A DNA stretch of 64,000 nucleotides from Pagrus major (GCF_040436345.1 NC_133236.1:17935466-17999465); one strand, 5' to 3'. Counted from the stretch's first letter, positions 38,720 through 51,879 are shown. Numbers and translations are program-made. Notes: generated by a model from the letters alone, not told the origin.

Positions 38720-41284
38720 TTTCTATGTGCTGTTATAGACAAACTCTAAGATGTGTTTTAAAGTTAGAGAGTTATTCATGTCAGAGAAGGATGACTTAGG
38801 AAAAAATAAAAGCATGGTGATTGTATTGAGTGTTGACCAACACAGGCTTCTTTTTTCTTCAGTTTAGTTCTTTATACTCTCCCACGACGACGATGACGAT
38901 AAAGATCAGATCACTGTTACTGGCTGTTTAACACAGGCCAGGGAACATTGTTTTTGGTGGCATGTTCAAGATAAGCATAGTTTTACCAAATTTGGTGAGG
39001 CATGTAGGATATTTAGAAAACAAGAAAGCTCTTCAAAGAGCTCTCTCCCAGACTGTAATTCTCAGCAATCATCTTATTTTGCTCTACACGGTGGTTATCA
39101 ACATTTGTTTTTCTGTGGCTTGTTTTAAGATTTTCTTATCTAAAACATGGCCAGGTTGGCTTCAGTCCAATCAAAAGATTTAGTTAAGATATGTAAACAC
39201 TTGTGTTTGGGGGACATTAGATGCTGTCTAGTACTGTAAACCTGATCTCTTAAACCTCATGAACCTGAGTGGTAAAATCAGTAAAGTGTATACTACACGA
39301 TCTGCTCATCTTCTTCATAGTGTTACCAGAAGAGGGCAGTGTTTCCAAAGGTTTCCTGTTGTAGATGTCTGGTTCATTCAGATGAACGCTCACATTTTGC
39401 AAAAATCCAGTGTATTTAAATGTCTGTATGGGAGTTATATATTTGGGCATAACTCAAAGAAGTAACAGTTAATAGGTCTCTTCATCCATCCATGCAACCC
39501 ACAATAGATTTTAAAGCAACAAAACAAAATATAACTTCCTGGACAAAGATAGTTGATTGATCTTCATCCACAGATCTTTCAAATACTGACACAGCTCGGG
39601 TTGACAGCTTGAGTCAGACCTGGGGAGGTGACTCAACAATCAACTATCTTTCTCCAAGAAGTTACATTTTATCATGTTAAAATGCTTTAACAAGACACTG
39701 TGTCTGTGTGAAGTTTGTCAAAAAGGGGGTGTCCCTCAAAATAATAACACGGGCAAGTTTACTTCAACTGTACAAATGGCTTCCAGCTGGCTAATCTCCC
39801 GTCATCCAAGTGACTCCGCTCTTCCTGTCAGCGATTAGGACTGACCAGTTTGCCAGTGGAGATTCCAGAGATCTCGCCCTTTTTCTTTAGGTGGAGTCAC
39901 GATGCGGAGGTGAAGTGGTTTTCAGTTGATATGGTCGAGTTCAAGCACATGGTGACCAGACTCCAATCGTGAGACTGGAATCGGCAACATTTTGGTTTGG
40001 TTATTAATTACGTAACATTTTGGCCAGAATCGGCTAATTGAGTGAGGTAACTGACTGAATCAAAAAATGAGAACATGTCATCCAATGAATCATAACATAT
40101 TGGCATAGTTTGACTCTATTTTAACATGGATAACTATTGTTAAATCTGACCTACACGCCCTTTGGGACTTATATATACAGTATATCAAACTATTATGATG
40201 TGGCAGGAACCAGCTGCAGCAGGAAGCCTGTGGGAACAGACAAACTAATGACAACTGACTTCAAACTGCTTTTGGAGTGAGCGACAAAGAACTGCTTCAG
40301 TTTATCAGAACCATAAATACTGGCACACAGACTTGAGTTTCATTTGGGAGACATTTCCAGGGTTTAAAAACAGAAGTCTCCCTCATTTATAAGATGATGG
40401 TTTGTCTAAATGTGGCCTACTTTTTGCTCTGTTAAAGTTTGGGTGTGCCAAAAATTATTTCCCTCTTCCACAACTCGTAAAAAAGATGGAATTCACTCAG
40501 GATAGAGTTTCTTTAACCTCTGGAAGTGAAGAGAGGAAAATATTGGGGAAATGTCTCAGTCACTGAGTTTAACTCTGTCTTTCTTCTTTCTCTCCTCTCC
40601 CTTTTTCTTTTGGTGGCACTTTTTCCATAAAACTGCCACTAAAACCTCTGCAAAAAAAGCTGAAAGTGAAACGTACACTCAACTCTGTGGCTTATCCAAT
40701 AGGACCTTTGGGACATACATACGCTGATAGCCAAGATGATGTTTAAACACATGCTGATCAGTCTTTGAAAGAATTTTGAATTGACCTCGCGAAACCATCT
40801 GGTGGTGAGTCAGGTTAACTTTCAGTTGCAACAAAGAAGGCTGTTTTCTTGAGCTTCCCCTCAAACACACACACAGATGCACACACTTTGGGAAATACGA
40901 GCTCCGCTGTTGGTGCGGTTTCTCAGTGGGCGCAGACAAGCATGCAGTGAGGCTCGCATGTGGCTTTGTTTCACATCCTTATTTTTCATTGTCTGGGCAC
41001 AAGTGGTGGAGGATCGTGCCCATCACATACCGTATTCTTTACTGAATCAAATTCTTACTGGTATTACCGCACACAGAGGGTTTCATTTTCTTGCACAACA
41101 ATGGTAAAGTTGTCCAAAATTTCAAAGATTAATGTTGGATGGCCAAGAGAGAGAAAGCCACTGACACGATCACAAATAAAATATTATTTATTGTATTTTA
41201 TTTATTTTCTATGTCTCTCTGGGCTTTTGTTGGGTTTTTGTTTACAGAAAAAGTGTAGAAGAACTGACAGACATATGAATAGCT
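38720..41284. other. Gene-free interval after sod2
   Basis: No exon or RNA gene recognised. It contains the inverted repeat at 39526-39670 and otherwise non-repetitive AT-rich sequence. Confidence 0.65.
39526..39670. repeat. Short foldback element
   Basis: The left arm 39526-39558 (AAAATATAACTTCCTGGACA, then AAGATAGTTGATTG) pairs with 39636-39670 (CAATCAACTATCTTTCTCCA, then AGAAGTTACATTTT). Only a few mismatches occur over about 34 bp, and the loop is about 77 nt. Probably a small MITE relic; a structured RNA is less likely. Confidence 0.6.
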
Positions 41285-42020
41285 AAACAGTTCAAATAGC
41301 TAATCAAATATAATGGATAAATGGTTGAAATAGTTTGCTAAAAGTTATGAATAAATGATGAAAAAGTAGCCTAATAGCCAGCCTAAATGGTCAGTAAAAG
41401 TTAACTGATAAAGTGGTTATAGCTAAAAGTAGGCTAGGCTAATGGATATGTAGCTAAATAACTAATGGACAATCAGTTGAAATAATTGGCTGAAGCAAAG
41501 TAATGATTAAATGTTTGAAATAGGAAGCTAATATGAGTAAATTGTGAAAAGTAGCCTGCTAGATAAATGGCCAGTTAGCTACATTAAAATGGGTATAGCT
41601 AAAAGTACTAGATAGTTAGCTAAGTAGCTAATAGATAGTCATTTCAAATAATTAGCTAAAAGTAATAGATAATTGGTTAAAACAGCAAAGTGCGAATGAA
41701 TCAATGGTGAAAAGACTGAAAGTAGCCTAATAGATAAGTGGTCACTTAGCTAAATGTAATGAATAGCTAGCTAAGTAGCCTAGCTGATGGATTATCCGTT
41801 TGAATAATTAGCCAAAGTTAATGGATAAATGATTAAAACAAGTTAGCTTATAGTATTGGACAGCCCTACTACTAGCCTATTAGTAGGATGGATAAATGTT
41901 TGAAATAGGATAGTCCTAGTTAGTTGAAAAAGTTAGATAAAAGCAATACTCAGTTGAAATAGTTAGCTAAAGGTACTGGATAAATGGTTGGAAAGGATTG
42001 CTAAAATAATACAGTTAAAC
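41285..42020. repeat. Degenerate tandem repeat, about 170-185 bp period
   Basis: The block GTAGCCTnnTAGATAAnTGG(T/C)CAGTTAGCT recurs at 41366, 41551 and 41722. Between the blocks are shorter echoes such as GATAAATGGTTGAAATAGTT and TTAGCTAAAAGTA. Strongly diverged, AT-rich, no coding frame. Confidence 0.7.
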
Positions 42021-45000
42021 TAGTATTAATAAATGATGATAAATCAAATGGATCAGTCATTAAAACAACCCTGACACCCAGTAACCTAAATGTTGAAAGT
42101 TTAATTGAACGCAAAGTTATGGTAACAATTCTACTTTTGTATAATCAATAGTCTGAAATAACATCCAGTCTGGAAGTAATTCAAGTGGACACATCTGGAA
42201 CATGATGAGGTGTCTCAAAGAGCTGTATGGTGGACAGAAAAGGTTGTGAACCTCAGCAGCACTCACACCTGCCTTGAAAGATCAGTACGTCTCATTTGCC
42301 TCTAAGCAAATCTGATAAGCTATGCATACTTGTCATATGACTCTTTCCTGAACTGAGGTCAGAATCCTTAATCTCGTCTGTCTCCCTAACCCTTGGAGCT
42401 TTGTCAGCACATTTCTAGGCTCCAGACGATCTCCTCCGCCCTGCAAAGCTCTCCCACATTGTTGCCTGATGTGGATCGCGGGTGCTGTTTGCCCTACACA
42501 AGCTGTCGTTGTCCCATTTGGACTGGAAAGCTATTCGAAAAAGTGAAGTGTCAACATTAAGGCGGTAAAACTTTCCAGCATTTGCCGTCCGTTGTTCCTG
42601 GCAGCTATCGGCGACGGAGCTAAATTCAGGGCACCCGTTTGGGTCCGAGCCCGAGTCTTGAGTGCTTTGGAGAAGGAGCTCTTCACCAGGCGCTGAGAGC
42701 CAGGAACCAAACATTTCAGTGGGTCTGAGGCAGGAGGGTTTTGTTGGGAACCTTTGATACCTCAGCCTGACAGGGTGATTGATTCATCAGGACTGCTGAG
42801 AAGACCAGACAGACGGTGAAGCATCCTCAAGAGCTTGAATAAAGTAAAGGTGTATACGTATATTTCATGAGCTCCACATGACTTGCTCTCCTCTGCCTCC
42901 GTTCGTGTTTCATCTGAGCATTAACGTGTCTTCACCTGGAAATCTCTCTGTGAGAAATTCTCCTCTTTAAAGAAAAGAGAGAAAAAGGTTGTTTTAGCCG
43001 AGAGGGTGTGACTGTATCTGGGTAATTCTTCTCAGTTACGTAACAGTCACTTGCACCAGTGAGTCTAAAGGCTTGTGGACATGGTTTAGGCAGCAGAGTG
43101 CAATAAATCACTGCAGGCCCGGGGTCATTTAGGTTTATGTGGGATTGATCCAAGCTTGACAAATCCACACGGATATCACTGGCTTTACTTTTTAAAAATG
43201 AAATGCTCTTCTCGTTGCCAAATCTAGCTCATGCAAGAACAAAAACTCCAGAAGAGAGATCCTTCTTTCCATTAACAGGACAACTTTTAAACACATTTAT
43301 CCTCGTAAACCCAAATCTGTATTGTTTCGTGGTATATTTTACAGGCCTACAAATCTGTGATACAGGAGCAGTGTTTGAAGCTCAAAAGTGAAGAACTTTC
43401 ACTCTGACACATTGTTTAAAAGTTGTTTGGAAATGATTTCCTCTGCCTGTATTTTCTCTTTTTCCATATCCATCATTTCTGAAGCTGCCTTCTCCATGCT
43501 GGCAATTAAACCTTGGATTTTAATTCAATAATCCCCCTTGGATTTAATCAAGTGTTTCTGTCAAAAATTGGCCGTCTCCTCTCATCGTTTGCTGAGAGTC
43601 AGCACTCAGCAGGTCCTCGTTGGCCGGGCACTCAGGATGTCAGAGTGGAAGAGACTTTCAGACCTTCATGCGCGGCAGACTTGACTTCCTGTCTGCAATT
43701 GAGCCATGCCTGCTCCACAGTGCTCCCACTGGATTCAAGCAAAAAAACACACCAGTCTTTCCTGGTGGCCTCGTATAACAAAGATCTTTCCCAAACACAT
43801 ACAAACATCCTTCCTCCTTCAGCTCCAGGTAGAGATTATGGATAAATGTTGGAGGTATCGATCAGATAGAGATGGAATTTTGTTTATTTTTTCATGCATC
43901 TCCTCCTTGGCTCTGTAAAGTGTGTTAACAGTACATCTGTGTCAGTGTGATCATGTATAAAGCAATCCTGACATTGTTTTGGCTCCAGTAGTATTGATAT
44001 CTTTCAGATGACCTCTCAGAAACCGTCTGATGTTCATGAAGTCTTTGGTTTAAGTCCAGCAGAGAGTGAAGCACGAGGGACAGAAAGCTGCGAGCCAAGA
44101 AAGATCAGAGACCGTATCTAATCAGTAACACTGTCTTTACAAGGTGACCGTGACTGGGTAACAGATCAGATAATGTGTGGACAAGTCGGCTTTCTGGATC
44201 AAAAGAATGACCTGGCTGAAGAATAGCCTGATTGTATGATAGTGTAGATAAAGAGAGGGCGAAAAATCAAACTTTAAAACGCTGGTCTAAACTCATGCAC
44301 TGAAGGAAGTAAGACCCGTTCGCCAGAATAAATGTTTGTCAAGTCCTTTTTTTTTGCAAAACCACAGATACGATAAAACTGGATGTTATGCTCTGTTTAG
44401 GTTTAGGCACAAAAACCACTTGGTCAGGGTTAAGAAAGCACCGTGGTTTGGCTTAAATGACCTGTTTTGATTTCTGATAGTCGGACTTGTCTTGTGTTTT
44501 TTTCTGCTTTGGACATATAGTTAAAAAGAACTGTAATCTAGATGTGTGAAGAATAAGACATAATGAAGACACTGTTTCCACCAACACTACCTCAGAAATA
44601 TCTTTGACCTCATCGTACTGCACTGTCTTGTTATTTATTAGCTGAAATATACGCCAGTATCATTATGCAATAAAGTAATATCAGCCAAAATATAATCAGT
44701 TGATTTATCAGTCTAGCTTTAATTCATGTTTAATAATAATGATAATAAATCTAACACACATTCAGAGAATATCAATCTAAAAATGTGTAAAATGTGAGCT
44801 TAGTGGTGACATTTATCTTAAATCCTCCTAATGCTGATTTGATTCCATGTTTATGTACCGTAGCTACTTTAAACAACACAACTCAACAACTCTCCATCAA
44901 GCCTGTGACTTTATAAAACCAGAAAAGGGGTGTGTAATGTTTCGTGTTTGAACTTCACCAATTATAGATCAAAGTTGCACGTTCGTGAGCGCGCATGAGG

Positions 45001-45114
45001 CTGAACACGACACAAAGTCTATTAGCAGTTCAGTATATGCCAACGCATTGAGCTGTTTCAGCAATTTTTCCCTCTTAACCTTTACCAACACACTGTGGAA
45101 AGCTGGCTGTGTTA
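42021..45114. other. Gene-free interval
   Basis: Nothing identified. Open frames such as the minus-strand one at 42415-42714 have no splice context or family resemblance. Confidence 0.6.
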
Positions 45115-45136
45115 GCAGCAGCAGCAGCAGCAGCAG
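45115..45136. repeat. (AGC)n trinucleotide run
   Basis: Seven AGC/CAG units, non-coding. Confidence 0.9.
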
Positions 45137-45559
45137 ATATTTTTCTTCATAGGGAGGAGGAATGAAGAAGAATCCTGGCTGGAAAACAGGGCCTTTGGCA
45201 GATGTGCATGCAGGAGAATTGTGGTTATAAAGTGAGTTGAGCCTCATTGTAAGTAAGTTAACAATGACTGTGAGTAACTAAATACAGTTTTTATTCCACA
45301 TGGATACTGATGAGCTTTCCTAATACACATCCATCCATCCAACTTTGTTTTTTCAGTCTTCACAGACCTATTTCCATGTAGGTGTACAACCAGTTGCATT
45401 CATTGCTACACCATAATGTCCTCAAGAAGAGGCTGTCTGACACTTTGTGCTTTTATTTGTACACCTTTCATCTGTCTTTATGAAAGGAGGCTTTTCATCT
45501 CGCCTAAGAGTGTGACCACTTTGGTTTTTGACATATACGGATACAAACATGCCATACAA

Positions 45560-45587
45560 ACTAATTCATTTATCATATACTGTAATA

Positions 45588-45664
<77 letters not shown>

Positions 45665-45689
45665 TACAGTATATGATAAATGAATTAGT
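45560..45689. repeat. Perfect AT-rich palindrome (cruciform-forming)
   Basis: Unique-sequence arms ACTAATTCATTTATCATATA(CTGTAATATATA...) at 45560 and the exact reverse complement ending ...GATAAATGAATTAGT at 45689 flank a long (AT)n core broken by symmetric GTAT/ATAC steps. Total is 130 bp with essentially no spacer. Confidence 0.92.
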
Positions 45690-45965
45690 CTATTGGACTT
45701 TTAGCTAACAGTCTTAGCATGTAAGCCCATTAGCCACTCAGCCTGTTGTACCACTTGTAGGTCTGTTAGCATGTTAGCATGTTTGCCTGAGTACCTTGTT
45801 GGATGACTTGTAGTCCTGTTAGCCTGCTGTGTGTTGGCGTGTCAGCCTGTTGTTACCATGTGTACCTTTGTGGACAACTTGTAGACCTGCTAGCCTGTTG
45901 TTTGCCTGTTAGCATGTTAGCATGTTATCCTTTTAGCATGTTGTAAGCCTTTTAGCATGTGTAAC
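45690..45965. repeat. Degenerate tandem repeat of TTAGCATG-like units
   Basis: Many copies of (G)TTAGC(A/C)TGTT and TGTAGnCCTGTTAGC, with larger echoes such as GAC(A)ACTTGTAGnCCTGnTAGCC near 45810 and 45880. Starts immediately next to the palindrome. Confidence 0.75.
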
Positions 45966-48543
45966 TTACTGTGTAGTGATGTACCCTAATCACAGTATTT
46001 CCTCGTAATGTACTGTTTTTATTTTTTCTACGGTTGCTTCAGAGTGCCGCTTAAATCAAATTCACAGCAGCTGACTGTAATATCCCAAATTATTACCCAT
46101 CATGCATTGCAAAAGCCTAATTACTGTCAGAATTTACTGTGAAAATCTGCTTTTTATGTGTTTCTGTTTGCCTGAAAAAATGTTGTTGCTGTTAAAATGG
46201 CGCTCTAAGGCGCTGCCCAAAAAAGCCACGACCTGATGAGTGGTGATCGATGAATCATCATCGAGATCAAACAGGAAGTCCTGTTGCCTCTGACATGCAG
46301 TGTCCCGGATGACTGAGAATCTTAAGCGAAAACTCCACGCTCATTATCTGATGTGTAGTGGGGTTCAATAGTCATCGCATGCTATTTTAATCTGAAAACT
46401 GCTCTCAGCGGACTTCATATGTCATACATAATGAGATCATGCTGGACAGAAGAGACGGTTGTCTGTATTTTTGCAAGAATCCATCAGAATCCATTCATCA
46501 TTCTGCTCTGTTATATTTCATTGTCTGTCTAAACACATCTCCACATGGAAAACTAGGAGCAGAAACCAGCATGGAAAAAATGACTCGGTCACAACAGAAG
46601 GTATTTTGAAAAGAGAAGATGAAAAAAAAGACTTTAGGTCAGAAGCCACATCCAATGTCGCAGTGGTAGATTTTTCACTTCCTGTCCCCAGAGTTTGAAA
46701 AAAGAAAAGATAAGTTTCCAGTGAAGGCATCTACAGGAGTTTTAAGTCTAAGGGGAGACATTTGGAAGCTCTGTAACTCATTTCCTTTCCTCGTCTTGTT
46801 TCACCTGCTGTGGGCCCTCACAGGTCTGAATCCAGTTTGAAATGGTGACTTAATAACAGAGCAGAGGGTCCAACATTTGTTAATAAGTCTAGACTGCAGC
46901 TTTGTAACAAGAACCAGCCTGGTTAAAACCCTTGAATGTGGCATGAAGTGTTGGTAGCTCGTGGGTAAGGAAGAAAAAAAGGCGCTGGAGGCCAGAGAGG
47001 ATGTGGTGTCAGATGAGGTCTGGATAAAAATTAATTGACATAAAGGGGCAAGCCTGTAGGGGGCAAAGGTCAAAGTCAGAGTCAATTTAATAATAGATCT
47101 AAATATAGATACAGTGAAGGTAGATCCACAGGTTTAATGTCCATGTTTGTGTCCTGATGTGTGTTGTTTGTGCGACGGAGATTCTTCCTGCCAGGGGATT
47201 TTCCATAGTCACTGCTGTGTTCAGAAACAGATGCATTATTGGCAGTCCAACCAGTAGTCGGGGAGAAAGTCTTAGAAAAATAAGGCCTCAAAGCATTCTT
47301 CCCGCTATCCCAGCTAATTTCACACTCACCCACTCTCTCACTGCCATTCCTTCTTAACACAGCCTCTTTGGCTGCACTGATTCCTCTTGTTCATTTCACT
47401 CCCGCCACATTATTTTACTCCAAGTCTCGGCCTCTTTCTCTTCTCGTCCTTTCATGATTCCAGATTAAGTGTCTTCATCGCAGCCGTCGCCTGATTCAAA
47501 ACAAACATGCTGATTAATGTCAGTATTCGTGAGACAAATTTCTAGGACATCCTTCATTTCCTGCGAGCTGAAATCTTCCACTTTGACGACAATGTCTCAT
47601 TAAGGCGGGACAGATTTAGCTAACAAGTAATTCAGTCTTTGGCCCGAGACACATGCTGTCTGTTTCTCTCACTAGTCCTCTCCCCTCCTCCCTCCGCTGC
47701 TACCCCATCCATGTGAGGCCATTCGGCATCAGTGTAAGTCTTTAAGGCCGCACGTGAGTGACCTCATCCACACACATCTGCAGCAGTTTTTTTTTCACCA
47801 ACCATGGCACCATGCAGGGCCTCAGCACTCTGCAGGGGTTATGATCAACACACATGCAAACATATTGTTGATGACTGAATTAACACGGTGTACGCATCTT
47901 CATCCATTCAGACACATTTGAATGCAGACACACTTCCACACACACACACACACACAAAAGTAATTATGCTCAGATTTACATTTGATTCGACGTTCCTTAT
48001 AAACACCCACACAATAGAAACTCCCCAGCTGTGGAAGAGCTGCTCATTGTCAACACAACATCAAGCTTTTTAAACGCATAATTAGCAGCACAAGACACTT
48101 TGTCCCCACTCCAGAAGCTCCACTTCAAACAGTAACGATAAAATAATTAATCTGTCAACTTGGCTTAATTTCAGCGCTGTAGATAAACAAGACTAAGAGC
48201 TGAGCTAGCCTCTCTGTGAGGCTGATATGCTTTTTGTTTGGACTGTTGGACTGTTAGATAGATAAAGCTGCCAAAAGACTTTAGGCAGAAGAACCAGGTG
48301 ATGATGCTGGATGAAAAGTCACAAAGATCATACATTTAAAAATTATTCTGATCCGTATAAGTGGATTTGAGAACAAATCTGGTCACTAAAGTCATTTTGA
48401 TTCTTCGTCCGGGGATCTGTACCAACATCTGTGCCAGTGTAGCTTGTAGATGTGTAGGTATTTCACTGGTTCAGGATTTAATCAGGTGTGGGCAGTGGAA
48501 GAAAAGTCAGGTGGTCACGAATATCAGCAGGATTTCTCTGAAA
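45966..48543. other. Gene-free interval
   Basis: No gene recognised. A short CA run is at 47938-47956. The rest has no recognisable repeat or exon. Confidence 0.6.
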
Positions 48544-49026
48544 CTTTAAAGGACAAGTTCACTCAACAATGAAAATTCAGTCATCATCTACTCACCCCCA
48601 TGCCGAGTTAGGGTTAGAAAGTCAGGTGAAGTTTCTTAGCCCACAGAACATTTCAGGAGCTTCACAACAAAACAGTGTTGCAGCATTCTCCTGGAAAAGT
48701 GAAACAGATGGGGATCGTTACACCATTTGTTAAGCCAGAATTCTCTCCAGAGCTTAGCATTTTAGCATTGCTTAAAGCATTAATGCGCACCTCAGGTATT
48801 TGGGAGACATTGATTACACCAAACAAGCTACGCAGAGCCATTTTTCTTTTGTTTTTTTCCTTTTTTTTTTTTTTTGTTTAAGAAAAAGTCCCGACTGTTT
48901 AGGATAAAGCTTCAACGCCATTTCCTGTGAAGCTCCAGAAATATTTTGTGGGCTAAGAAACTTCACCCGGCTGTTGGCATGGATGAGGCGATAACTGAAT
49001 TTTTATTTTTGGGTGAACTTGTAGTA
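48544..49026. mobile_element. Foldback MITE (long terminal inverted repeats)
   Basis: The left end CTTTAAAGGACAAGTTCACT...AAAATTCAGTCATC...CATGCC pairs with the right end GGCATGG...GATAACTGAATTTTTATTT...GGTGAACTTGTAG. Pairing continues inward: GGTGAAGTTTCTTAGCCCAC near 48632 against GTGGGCTAAGAAACTTCACC near 48948. Arms are about 110-120 bp. This matches the terminal signature of a very common fish repeat (GACAGTTCACCCAAAAATGA...). No transposase. Confidence 0.75.
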
Positions 49027-49577
49027 TCTGCCATCCCGATCATTTTAAGTCCAATATTCACTCTCCTTAGCTCTGTTTTTGGTTTTCTTCCGTCTTCTGA
49101 GAGAAACATCTGGCTCGTCATCAGTCAGATACCCATCAGATAGTCTCTAAATTTGCCGTTCGGTGCTGGGCAGGTAATTCAGTGGTTTTATGGAATTTTT
49201 TTTTGCCGAGCAGCAAGGTTAAAAGTGGTGAGAGTGAACCAAAACAGTAAAACTGAGTCTATAAAACCAAAACAATGAGTTGACAGATATATGCTCTGCA
49301 GTGCTGAGACAAACCACAGAGTCAAGTGATAATTCTCTGTTCCTATTTAATGTCACACTAAGCAATTTGATCCATTGTTAATATAAAAATATTGATTAGT
49401 GCAGCTTTAAATTCATGAGCAGTCACATTTCTGAAGTTGCCTTAATGAAAACATTCAGACATACATACAGCATGAGACTTCACACTGTGAAGTCGCACCC
49501 ACAACCTCCATAAACATCCTATGTTGTGCTCCCTTCGTCCCCTCCATGTGCTTCCGTTTGTTGGCCGTCGTCTCGCC

Positions 49578-49611
<34 letters not shown>

Positions 49612-51614
49612 CAGGCAGCTCCTGTTGTGATCAGACTTTTCCATCCAGAGACGTGGGACTCGGCCAATCAGCCAGAGAAGAGTCGGGCCTGCTCTTTCAC
49701 AACATCTCCTGGCTCCCTCATCGAGGATGTTTTTTAATGCAGAGTGATTAATAATAGATTAAGTAAAATATGGCCTTGGAAGCCTCATTGGGAAACTGCA
49801 TACAGATTTTTCCATGTATGACTTCCCTTTCATATGAGATGGCTTTTCAAGATGTGATGTTTCTCTTTTTTTTTAAAAAAAAATCCAGATTTAGTGGCGT
49901 CACGCCTTTGCCAAGAAGGGCGTAGAGCAAAGCATATCTTCAATCCCTAGATTCAGATTCAAGAAACATGAGACTACTATGGTGTTTGGATCGAGCATCG
50001 CTTCCACTCACTGAATCGATTGTAAACATGTTTGTGCTCGTGCATTGTATTTATGTCTTACTGCTTGTGTTTGCTCTGTTTGCAGGCGTATAAGCAGCAT
50101 GTGCCTCGCACACACGGAAGAACTTGTGTTTCTGTTTATTCCACATCTGTTAGTGTCCCTCTCTGTATAAATAAATCGTGTACCTAAAGTGCTTTCAAAT
50201 GGCAGTTAATTGATTAGTAACAACGTTTATCATGAGCACAAGGACCAGACTGGTTACGTCTTTCTGTTATCCAGATTGTTTTTATGTGTTGTTGTCTGTC
50301 TGTTTCCTCAGCCACTGGCAGGAGGGTGTAACATTAACGACCCCGAAAAAGTCAGACAGGGTGGGAGAGAGCATAAAAGAGTCATGGAAACTGAGGCATG
50401 TGTCAGAGAAAAACAAAAATGTAGAATTCAACAAGATCAAGGCAAGAGGTGGTCAGAATTTGCGAACACTTCTTAACATTTGCTTTAACTTGCGTGGACA
50501 CCAGATAAGCTTTGACACGTAGGGTCAGTTTAACACGCCTTTTGGGGGCTGACTCACCTGACACCATCTGAGCTGTCCTGGTCCACTTGTGTGGCTCTCT
50601 CTCGCAGGTTCAAACAAATGCTAATAATTATTCGCAACAACTGTTTTTTCCCCTCCGATGTCGGGCCAAGGCTGGTTGACTTTGACGGATGACAGCAGCA
50701 GAGACATGTGGGGTTGAATTCCAAAAACATAACGCACATATTCCACCTTCATCTAGCACATGGCGAAGAGGAACAAGTCAACTTGTCAGACTTTCTCAGG
50801 TCAATAAATGAGCAGAGAGAAAGAGAGACATAATAAACCAAAACAGTTTCCATACCATGCTCGCATGCAGAGACATGTCTGCTTTATGTTATGCAACTGC
50901 GAGCCGTGCCTTATTCTATTGTGTGTTTACAATTTAACCTATTCTGCGGACTTCACGCTGTCGTGCTGTGTGCAGGATATTTGATGTAACATCAAGTAAC
51001 TTAATGTGATAAAAGTTTTAGCACCAATTTCACAGTGAGTTACAGTCCTTAGTTTAGACATGAGTCATTACTACTGCATTAAAAGGAGGAAACCTCCTCA
51101 TTCAGACAGCTGTGTTGGTGCAGTGGGGTGGAATGCACCAAAGAGGTAAAAGAGAAGGCTTGTTGGCCAGTAGTCGGAAAATGGCGACCAAGTCTGACGA
51201 TGGAAAGGTGTGAAGGGATTTATTCTACTGTTATTTTTGTTATACTGTGTCCAGAAAATGATAATTGCCTCCTATCTTTCCAGAGCAGCAAAATCCTGCA
51301 TCAAAGGAGTACAGACTGCAGTGTCTTGGCGTCTGATCAGCCTTCAAACTGAATTCCCTGGTTTTTATTTTATCTTCTCACCGACACCTGTAGCAACCCA
51401 CCAAAACAGCCTTGTGGGTTTTTTTTTAAAAGTCTAGCACTTTAAGTGTTGGCTTCTACCGACCAAGTGGAGATTTCTGAACGATGATAACAGCAGAGAA
51501 AGGGGGAGCGGCTTGGAATAATGTCTCATCGTCTTCATCTGAAGAGGAACAAGGAAACCAAATTATTACTGAGTGTTTGAATCACTGACCTCAGATTTGT
51601 GTATATACAATGGA
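49027..51614. other. Gene-free interval
   Basis: No exon recognised. It contains the CAGC run at 49579-49612. Otherwise unremarkable. Confidence 0.6.
49579..49612. repeat. (CAGC)n tetranucleotide run
   Basis: About eight CAGC/GCCA units. Confidence 0.93.
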
Positions 51615-51720
51615 GACCTGAAACGCAGCGGCATAACATTGTCCTAGCATTCGTGCTTCCCACCCTGAGCGTGACATCAGAGGAAAATGGCCTCCATGTG
51701 AGTATGGTCTGTTAAAACAG
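51615..51720 (+). mobile_element. Second copy of the plekhg1-3'UTR foldback terminus
   Basis: GCTTCCCACCCTGAGCGTGA followed by CATCAGAGGAAAATGGCCTC parallels 14242-14280 (GTTTCCCACCCTGAGTGTGA, CGTTGGAGGAAAATGGCC). The similarity extends left (CATAACATTGTCCTAGCATT) and right (GTATGGTCTGTT). One-ended; no matching left arm was found nearby. Confidence 0.65.
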
Positions 51721-51879
51721 ATGAGCATTTTGTTCAGCAGTGGTGACCGATTTGTTCCTGCGACAGGCCATAGTAAAATAAATATCTCCATATGCTTGGA
51801 GCCAAAAATCGAATATTTTACAAATGGAATAGTTTTGATATCACCCTCAGGTCGCTGCATTAAGGGGGTAAATAACTAG

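Noticed and set aside
38886..38905. GACGACGATGACGATAAAG, which could encode an Asp-run plus Lys like an enterokinase or FLAG tag
   Set aside because: No start codon, vector sequence or open frame around it; a small GAC/GAT repeat explains it.
42415..42714. 99-codon minus-strand frame with mixed composition
   Set aside because: No splice signals, neighbouring exons or family resemblance; length is possible by chance in 25 kb of gene-free sequence.
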